From: Candidatus Obscuribacterales bacterium
GTDB lineage: Bacteria; Cyanobacteriota; Vampirovibrionia; Obscuribacterales; Obscuribacteraceae
NCBI GenBank assembly: GCA_021732085.1
Contig: JAKFVQ010000008.1
Location: 124,001-188,000 of the forward strand
Direction of reading: 5' to 3'
DNA: 64,000 bases
The notes under the pieces were generated by a model. That model saw nothing but the letters and a program-made list of their open reading frames with translations, searched no databases and was not told where the DNA came from. This document shows positions 59,285 through 64,000 of the stretch, piece by piece. The first letter of the stretch is position 1; each line of letters opens with the position of its first letter. The translations under genes were made by a program, and so were the position numbers.

Positions 59285-59413
59285 GACAGCTCAAGGCGCG
59301 GTTGTGACTAGCTCAAGCCGCTGTCGTGACCAGCTCAAGGCGCGGTTGTGACCAGCTCAAGCCGCTGTCGTGACCAGCTCAAGCCGCGGTTGTGACTAGC
59401 TCAAGCCGCTGCT
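59285..59413. repeat. 22-bp minisatellite, six units
   Basis: Units begin at 59285 (21 bases), 59306, 59328, 59350, 59372 and 59394 (20 bases). The consensus is GAC(C/T)AGCTCAAGSCGC, then KGTYGT, so two sub-types alternate (GCGGTTGT and GCTGTCGT) in a 44-base higher-order pattern for most of the array. A partial unit precedes it at about 59271. No spacers, so not CRISPR. Noncoding as far as I can see. Confidence 0.85.
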
Positions 59414-59577
59414 TAGTCTCCAGCAAGCACTGTGAAGAGGCGCGGATCTAGATTGCGCACCACGAGCATGTTAGAGGAAGTTGGTTTGTTTGAGCAGAGA
59501 AGAGCCTGCTGATGAATGTGTTTGTAGCCGCCGCTCATTCTCGTGTCAAAATTCCCCGCACCTTCAAAACTGAATAA

Positions 59578-59605
59578 TTGACATCTCCTTTTTATGCCGT
59601 ATACG
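59578..59605 (+). promoter_or_regulatory. Promoter-like sequence overlapped by a palindrome
   Basis: TTGACA (59578-59583) and TATACG (59600-59605) are 16 bases apart. The -10 lies inside the first palindrome, so a protein bound there would block RNA polymerase. A second TTGACA starts at 59641. Confidence 0.5.
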
Positions 59606-59640
59606 ACATATCGGTGAGGAATATGTCGTATACGACATAT
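59592..59640. promoter_or_regulatory. Twin 20-bp palindromic operators
   Basis: ATATGTCGTATACGACATAT (59621-59640) is a perfect palindrome. A second copy, TTATGCCGTATACGACATAT (59592-59611), differs at two positions. Their centres are 29 bases apart. The shared core is GTATACGACATAT. Form and place are those of a repressor operator pair. A BlaI-type gene lies 480 bases downstream and is one candidate partner; GntR-family proteins also bind TxGTATACxA-like cores. Confidence 0.7.
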
Positions 59641-59961
59641 TTGACAACTGTTTTTTATTCACTTTCGAGACCTTCAACAGCTTTACTGGTAGATTTCAAA
59701 AACAAAAACCGCAGAAGCATAAGCTCCTGCAGGGTGGTGATACGGTGCAAAATCCAAGCAAAATTGCAGCCTACCAAACGACTTAGCAGGGCTGAATGTG
59801 AATACGCTATCAAAAGGCTCAAAAGGCGTATCTCGAAGGATGCGCTAGCAGAACCGATTATCATGGCTGCGCGCAGAACAGTGACAGGAACAGGTCCGCG
59901 CTTCAAGATCTCACCGACCTCAGCTCTTGAGCGCAGATGCTTGCTCAGCTCATCTGCTTAA
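59641..59961 (+). CDS. Possible small basic protein behind the twin operators
   Basis: The frame runs from a TTG at the end of the second palindrome to TAA at 59961, up to 106 residues, with several later alternative starts. The C-terminal 70 residues are very basic (LSRAECEYAIKRLKRRISKD, then ARRTVTGTGPRFKI). GTGPRFKI slightly resembles the turn of excisionase-type DNA-binding proteins. No strong ribosome site was found. Support is mainly its place after the promoter. Confidence 0.3.
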   Translation: MTTVFYSLSRPSTALLVDFKNKNRRSISSCRVVIRCKIQAKLQPTKRLSRAECEYAIKRLKRRISKDALAEPIIMAARRTVTGTGPRFKISPTSALERRCLLSSSA

Positions 59962-60122
59962 ACGCCACTCTTGGCAGCATTGCGAAGAATGCAGCAGATA
60001 GATCAATGGCGCCGTTTACGCATCGTCGGGACTTTCCTCTAGCCGTGAGCCAGGGCACGAACAGCCTTCACTTTGAATAAATGAAACTAGTTGCGTTTGG
60101 CTCAGCTCACTTAGCTGAGATA

Positions 60123-60539
60123 CTACTTGCGCTTAGCTGCGCTGGATTTTTTGCTCGCGCTGCTCTTAGCCGGCTTGCGATTAGCCACGTAATGCTCGCA
60201 CTCTTCAGGAAATTGTTCGAAGAAAATTTCCAATACCTTAGAGACTATGTCTTGGATGAATTCATCGCGCGACTTCTCTGGGATATAACAGTTCGCCAGA
60301 CCAACCTTATCGACAATTCTGAGTATGCCCTTTTGATCAAGGCGAAACATCGTAGTCATGACGGTAGTGTATGCGATCGGTCTTTTCTGTCGCAGCAACT
60401 CATAAATTTCTCTGACAGTAACGGTCGGATTGGCCTTCTTCCAAACCAGCTCCATTATTTCGACCTCGAGGTCTCCCATGAACTTCCGGAGACCTTCTTG
60501 ATTGAAGCGAAACGACGCATTGTCGTCGTCAAGTCTCAT
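60123..60539 (-). CDS. BlaI/MecI/CopY-family repressor
   Basis: 138 residues. LEVEIMELVWKKANPTVTVR, then EIYELLRQKRPIAYTTVMTT and MFRLDQKGILR form the winged helix of the penicillinase-repressor family. A dimerisation region follows (IQDIVSKVLEIFFEQFPEEC) and a Lys/Ser/Ala-rich basic tail ends the protein. BlaI-type proteins repress beta-lactamase, copper or stress genes until cut or released. The usual BlaR1 sensor protease is not adjacent. The 30-residue N-terminal extension and the basic tail are unusual. Confidence 0.88.
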   Translation of the reverse strand: MRLDDDNASFRFNQEGLRKFMGDLEVEIMELVWKKANPTVTVREIYELLRQKRPIAYTTVMTTMFRLDQKGILRIVDKVGLANCYIPEKSRDEFIQDIVSKVLEIFFEQFPEECEHYVANRKPAKSSASKKSSAAKRK

Positions 60540-60713
60540 GGTACACCCTATCGACGAAAGTACTATCTCAAATCACATGCTAGCACGAAGTCTGCTCGAT
60601 GTGGCAACTTGGCAAATTGCGATTTTCGCCAAACAGTGTAATTTTGGGCGTTCTTCCGGTACTGGAGCGGCACATTGGTAGTAATATTGAAGAGAACACG
60701 AGGTGAGGAATCG

Positions 60714-61289
60714 ATGCGACCTGTAGTTTTTTTGGACAGAGATGGAACGCTCAATGAAGAGATTGGATATATCCATGATGCATCCATGTTGAATTTGATA
60801 GCTGGCGCGGCAGAATCCGTGCAGAAGCTCAATTCCGCCAATGTGGCTGCCATTCTCGTATCAAATCAGACTGGTGCAGCCCGGGGCTTCTACAAGGAAG
60901 ACCATATTAAGCTGCTCAATGACAGACTTGTTCAATTGCTCGAATCAAAAGGAGCAAAGCTAGACGGTATCTATTATTGCCCTCATTTGGAGACGGGCAA
61001 GGTAAGCGAATTCTCCATAAAGTGTCGCTGCCGCAAGCCAGAACCAGGACTGGTCGAGCAAGCCTATCAAGAGCACAGCGACCTTGATCCGAATAAGGCT
61101 TATGTAGTCGGCGACAAAGCTAGCGACGTTGCATTGGCAGACAACTGCGGTGCAAAGGGAATCCTAGTGAAGACTGGTTACGGTCAGGCCGTGATGGATG
61201 GTCGCTATCAATATAAAGTTGAACCCGCCTACACCGCACACAATATTACTGATGCAGTCGATTGGATTCTCAAAGATCTCGCGAAATAA
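60714..61289 (+). CDS. gmhB: HAD phosphatase, GmhB / histidinol-phosphatase type
   Basis: 191 residues from the ATG at 60714, preceded by AGGTGAGG (the frame opens 13 codons upstream). HAD motif I FLDRDGTLNEEIGYI, motif II VSNQTGAARGFY, a Cys cluster CPHLETGKVSEFSIKCRCRKPEPG (zinc loop, written in parts: CPH, CRCRKPEPG) and motif IV VVGDKASDVALADNCG. This is the GmhB fold, which removes the C7 phosphate of D-glycero-D-manno-heptose bisphosphate for LPS core or S-layer sugars. Some close relatives act on histidinol phosphate, so the substrate is inferred. Confidence 0.85.
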   Translation: MRPVVFLDRDGTLNEEIGYIHDASMLNLIAGAAESVQKLNSANVAAILVSNQTGAARGFYKEDHIKLLNDRLVQLLESKGAKLDGIYYCPHLETGKVSEFSIKCRCRKPEPGLVEQAYQEHSDLDPNKAYVVGDKASDVALADNCGAKGILVKTGYGQAVMDGRYQYKVEPAYTAHNITDAVDWILKDLAK

Positions 61290-61343
61290 TCGCAGCTTGC
61301 CAGGATGCATCAGCATCGCGCAGATTGAATTAGCGTAAAGAAA

Positions 61344-62663
61344 CTATCGACGCTGACGAGAGCGCAGCAATAAGCTGAGTTCGGTTAGCAAAGACGGCAT
61401 CTCGAAAGGCTTAGGCATGTAGAGATCGGCGCCCGATTCAAGGGCCAATGATTGGTCGGGATTGGATGTAACCATCACAACCCAGCACTGGCTGAACTCC
61501 TCTGTCTCCTTGATGGTGCGGCAAAGTCCCCAGCCATCCATTCGGCGATCCGCCAGGTTTGATTCAAGCAAAATCAAATCCGGATGCAGATCTCGGGCCT
61601 TATCGAGCGCATCATTTGCCGACGCCGTCACCTCCACAGAATACCCTTCCAAAGAAAGAATTTCTTGCAGCAAACATGCCATAGCGCCGTCAGGCTCGAC
61701 AACCAAAATCGTCGAGCGCGATGAATGCTCGCGGTGAACTTTCGGCTTGGTTTCAGTGTCTTCCACCCAAACACAGCCAGCTTCTTGCTTGGCCAAATAT
61801 CGGTTATCTCGAGATGCCGTCAGTACATCGACATAACTTTGATAGCGACGACTGGTACTAGATACAATACCAATAGCAATTGATATGAGCGGAACTCTTC
61901 TGCGGATACCACCACGGCCGGTGCTTATCAAATAGCCTCGTTCACTCACTTCCGGCGGATAGAAGCGGCGGCTCATATCGTTAAATTGACGATCAATCAT
62001 CTGCGCTACATGCAAGCGCCGCTCAGGTGAAGTGATGATAAAGAAGTCGTCGGCTTCAATGTGTCCGGCGAAATCATTTTCACCAACGCTGGACATACAA
62101 ACGGCACCTAGTGCCTTGATGAGCTGGTCACCGGCAAGGTCACCATAAGTTTCGTTGTACACGCGCAGATTATTCAAATCAATGCTCAGTGCAGCCCAGG
62201 GTCTATCCTGAACGAGGACTTGTTCAAGCATTCGACGAATCATGATAGGACCTGGCATCTGCGTGAGTGGATTGCAGAGCTCTTCCTGACGGCGGCGCAA
62301 GTGCGCCAACACACGAATCGCCAACTCGCTGCGGTCAATATTTTCGCCGAGAACGTCATCAGCACCATAGCGGAAACTCGAAATACGCTCATTAACATCT
62401 TCGGAATTGTGCAACAAAACCAATACTGGGCGCGGATGCGTCAGCGTCGCTCGGATCTGCTGGCAATACAGCCTGCCATCGCCCTCTTCCATTTGAGCGG
62501 CAAGCAAAATCAAATCAGGATGCAAGAACGAAAGTAATTCGTTCGCTTCTTCAAAGGATGTGACGGCGTGGACTTTCGACCCCGTCTTATCGAGCAAGGT
62601 AGCATATTGCGCCACTGCCTTCGGATTATGAATGATCATGATCGTCGGGGTCGGCATCAACAT
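61344..62663 (-). CDS. Degenerate receiver-GGDEF-receiver protein
   Basis: 439 residues. Receiver 1 (about 5-125) has Ala55 for the phospho-Asp (PDLILLAAQM), no acid pair (IHNP) and Glu for the usual Lys. A GGDEF-fold domain (about 150-300) has GHIEADDFFII where active enzymes read GGDEF, so cyclase activity is very unlikely. Receiver 2 (about 317-435) has Glu367 for the phospho-Asp (PDLILLESNLADRRMDG) but keeps the Lys in MPKPFE. It cannot be phosphorylated at the normal sites and may work as a fixed-state binding protein. Translation is coupled to the PAS kinase: its ATG at 62663 lies inside the kinase end, and another start overlaps the stop as TGATG. Confidence 0.85.
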   Translation of the reverse strand: MLMPTPTIMIIHNPKAVAQYATLLDKTGSKVHAVTSFEEANELLSFLHPDLILLAAQMEEGDGRLYCQQIRATLTHPRPVLVLLHNSEDVNERISSFRYGADDVLGENIDRSELAIRVLAHLRRRQEELCNPLTQMPGPIMIRRMLEQVLVQDRPWAALSIDLNNLRVYNETYGDLAGDQLIKALGAVCMSSVGENDFAGHIEADDFFIITSPERRLHVAQMIDRQFNDMSRRFYPPEVSERGYLISTGRGGIRRRVPLISIAIGIVSSTSRRYQSYVDVLTASRDNRYLAKQEAGCVWVEDTETKPKVHREHSSRSTILVVEPDGAMACLLQEILSLEGYSVEVTASANDALDKARDLHPDLILLESNLADRRMDGWGLCRTIKETEEFSQCWVVMVTSNPDQSLALESGADLYMPKPFEMPSLLTELSLLLRSRQRR

Positions 62664-63790
62664 ACGGTAAATCCGCGCCCCCGAGCTGCTTGTTGTTCAA
62701 GGGTCGCTGCCGGAATTTGAACCGTGAATGTAGTCGATCCAGGTTCGCTCGTGACGTTTATTTTGCCATCAAGTGCAATGACTAGAGACTTCGTGATGTA
62801 GAGCCCGAGCCCCGTTCCTTCAGTTTGCCGGGTCAGTGGGTTATCCTGCCGGCTGAACTTATTGAAGATCTGAGGTAGATAATCGGAGGAAATACCACCG
62901 CCTTGATCGGTCACTGAAAACTCGACCATCTCAGGATCCTGGTTGATTGACTTAGCGCATATGGTCACAGTTGTCTCAGCGGGCGAATACTTGATGGCGT
63001 TATCGATCAGATTAGTAAGAATCTGCTCGAGCCGGTCAGCATCAGCCCAAACCTGAGGCAAACCAGGCGGGATTTTTAGTGCAATTTGGTGTCGCTTAGC
63101 TTTCTCGGTCAAATTTTGCACGACTCGCTGTACTGCTTCTTCTAGATTTATAGCGCGAATCGTTAGTTGCATGCGTCGTGATTCGAGGCGCGAAACAGCA
63201 AGGAGATCCTCAACAAGGCGGGTCAGTCGATCTGCTTGATCCTTGATGATGCCGATGTAGCGCCGCTGAGCAGAAGCATCGATTCGATCTCCAGCCCGTA
63301 AAATTGTGTCAGCAAATCCTTTGATGCTGGTAAGTGGGGTACGCAACTCGTGACTTACAGTGCTGACAAATTCGGTTTGCGCTTGTTGAACGCTCTGCGC
63401 TTGTACTATGTAGACCATAGTTACGAACTGCTTCCCCGTCGAATTATCCAGCGAGAAATGCGAGGCTGGCATGATCAAATCAAGTCCGTTCGAACAAAAG
63501 ACAACTATATTCTTTGAGTCAGAATTTCCGTTTTTGCTATCGGAGCCTGAGATCAATTGCGCAACGGTCATAGTCTGCTGAGCGGCATGGTTCTGATCAT
63601 TCTCTCCGTGACAACTGAGATCGAGAAACTCATGCAATTGCCGCCCGACCACATCCTCAGCTTTTTTTGTCAAGAGCTTAGCGAAGGCGGGGTTGCAGCG
63701 CACCACCAGCCCGGCCTCGTTAGAAAGAACGATTCCGTCCGCGCTATGCTCGAAGAGCGTTTCGAATATTTTTCCTGTGTCGGTTGTCAC
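62657..63790 (-). CDS. Soluble PAS-domain sensor histidine kinase
   Basis: 377 residues with no membrane helix. PAS (about 7-125: LFEHSADGIVLSNEAGLVVR, NPAFAKLLTKKAEDVVG), HisKA with FVSTVSHELRTPLTSIKGF, and an ATPase domain with LTNLIDNAIKYSPAE (N), DQGGGIS (G1), FNKFSRQD (F) and GTGLGLYITKSL (G2). All catalytic motifs are intact. It resembles PhoR/SphS-type kinases in the dimerisation part. The only neighbour in frame is the degenerate receiver protein, so its true phosphate acceptor must be elsewhere, unless this pair works by protein binding alone. Confidence 0.92.
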   Translation of the reverse strand: MTTDTGKIFETLFEHSADGIVLSNEAGLVVRCNPAFAKLLTKKAEDVVGRQLHEFLDLSCHGENDQNHAAQQTMTVAQLISGSDSKNGNSDSKNIVVFCSNGLDLIMPASHFSLDNSTGKQFVTMVYIVQAQSVQQAQTEFVSTVSHELRTPLTSIKGFADTILRAGDRIDASAQRRYIGIIKDQADRLTRLVEDLLAVSRLESRRMQLTIRAINLEEAVQRVVQNLTEKAKRHQIALKIPPGLPQVWADADRLEQILTNLIDNAIKYSPAETTVTICAKSINQDPEMVEFSVTDQGGGISSDYLPQIFNKFSRQDNPLTRQTEGTGLGLYITKSLVIALDGKINVTSEPGSTTFTVQIPAATLEQQAARGRGFTVC

Positions 63791-63905
63791 AATCGAGTTA
63801 CCAGAAGGAACACCACCGCAGACAAGGAAAACGGCATTCCTAAACCTAAGGTAACACTAGGTCTGAAGGCTAATCTCCATTACAACCTATCCTTAAGGAT
63901 TACAC

Positions 63906-64000
63906 TCAAATAGTCATGGCAAGAAGCTCGGCGAGGCGCTCCTCTGATGTCAAATATAAATAGCCTATTAAAGCTTCGAAGGAAGTGGAATTTCTGTAGA
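63906..64000 (-). CDS. mrnC: Mini-ribonuclease III, C-terminal end (runs off the window)
   Basis: The last 31 codons on the minus strand read YRNSTSFEALIGYLYLTSEE, then RLAELLAMTI and TGA at 63906-63908. FEALIGYLYLT is the C-terminal hallmark of the mini-RNase III family (MrnC), which lacks the dsRNA-binding domain of RNase III. In Bacillus MrnC matures 23S rRNA ends. Most of the gene lies outside the window. The kinase gene starts 115 bases further on the same strand. Confidence 0.72.
   Translation of the reverse strand, partial: YRNSTSFEALIGYLYLTSEERLAELLAMTI

Noticed and set aside
59285-59413. Possible CRISPR array
   Set aside because: Units are directly tandem without spacers, so it is a minisatellite.

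Overview
The window is a gene-dense bacterial chromosome segment of about 50% GC with no recognisable IS element, phage or CRISPR array. It most resembles a non-photosynthetic relative of the cyanobacteria (Melainabacteria/Vampirovibrionia, perhaps Obscuribacterales). This is an inference from four points: an RpaB/Ycf27-like response regulator, an enlarged NusB followed directly by FtsY (a cyanobacterial-type gene order), a receiver-Ser/Thr kinase fusion, and very long low-complexity proteins. A secretin and a GmhB-like phosphatase suggest a diderm envelope. No photosynthesis gene is seen.

Layout. 1-9.3 kb: the 5' end of a sigma-70 gene, a 1455-residue LysM protein, a Tat-exported amine oxidase, a transglutaminase-like protein, and a protein with eight 27-residue repeats. 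9.3-24.9 kb: nusB-ftsY, rsmD plus a YiiX-like hydrolase, a 58-codon peptide gene with its own terminator, a 5'-nucleotidase, a PgpH-like HD hydrolase, a GT2 transferase, the compact set ruvB-yibE/F-like-cdsA, and the receiver-kinase fusion. 25-29 kb: a toxin-antitoxin locus with a broken toxin, two tandem histidine kinases (one lacking its phospho-histidine) and tRNA-Ser. 29-36 kb: membrane and transport proteins, a spermidine-synthase-like protein and a methyltransferase. 36-48 kb: ftcD next to a glutamate-dehydrogenase-family gene, a lone receiver, a Na+/solute symporter, nagZ, a WG-repeat protein, an IF-2B homologue and a radical SAM protein. 48-59 kb: a six-copy repeat array before eno, ahcY, rpaB and a CpaC-type secretin. 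59-64 kb: a 22-bp minisatellite, twin 20-bp palindromes over a promoter-like sequence, a BlaI-type repressor, gmhB, a PAS histidine kinase coupled to a degenerate receiver-GGDEF-receiver protein, and the 3' end of the mini-RNase III gene.

How the genes work together. Housekeeping functions (transcription, SRP targeting, ribosome maturation, recombination, phospholipid synthesis, glycolysis, methyl cycle) are mixed with signalling genes. FtcD releases glutamate and ammonia from formiminoglutamate, and the next gene belongs to a family that turns glutamate into 2-oxoglutarate. Three signalling proteins have lost residues normally essential for phosphotransfer, which suggests non-canonical partners. 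The best candidates for something undescribed are the tandem kinase pair, the pseudo-receiver protein with its kinase, the dehydrogenase with His at the catalytic Lys position, the double-glycine-type peptide, and the palindrome pair at 59.6 kb.
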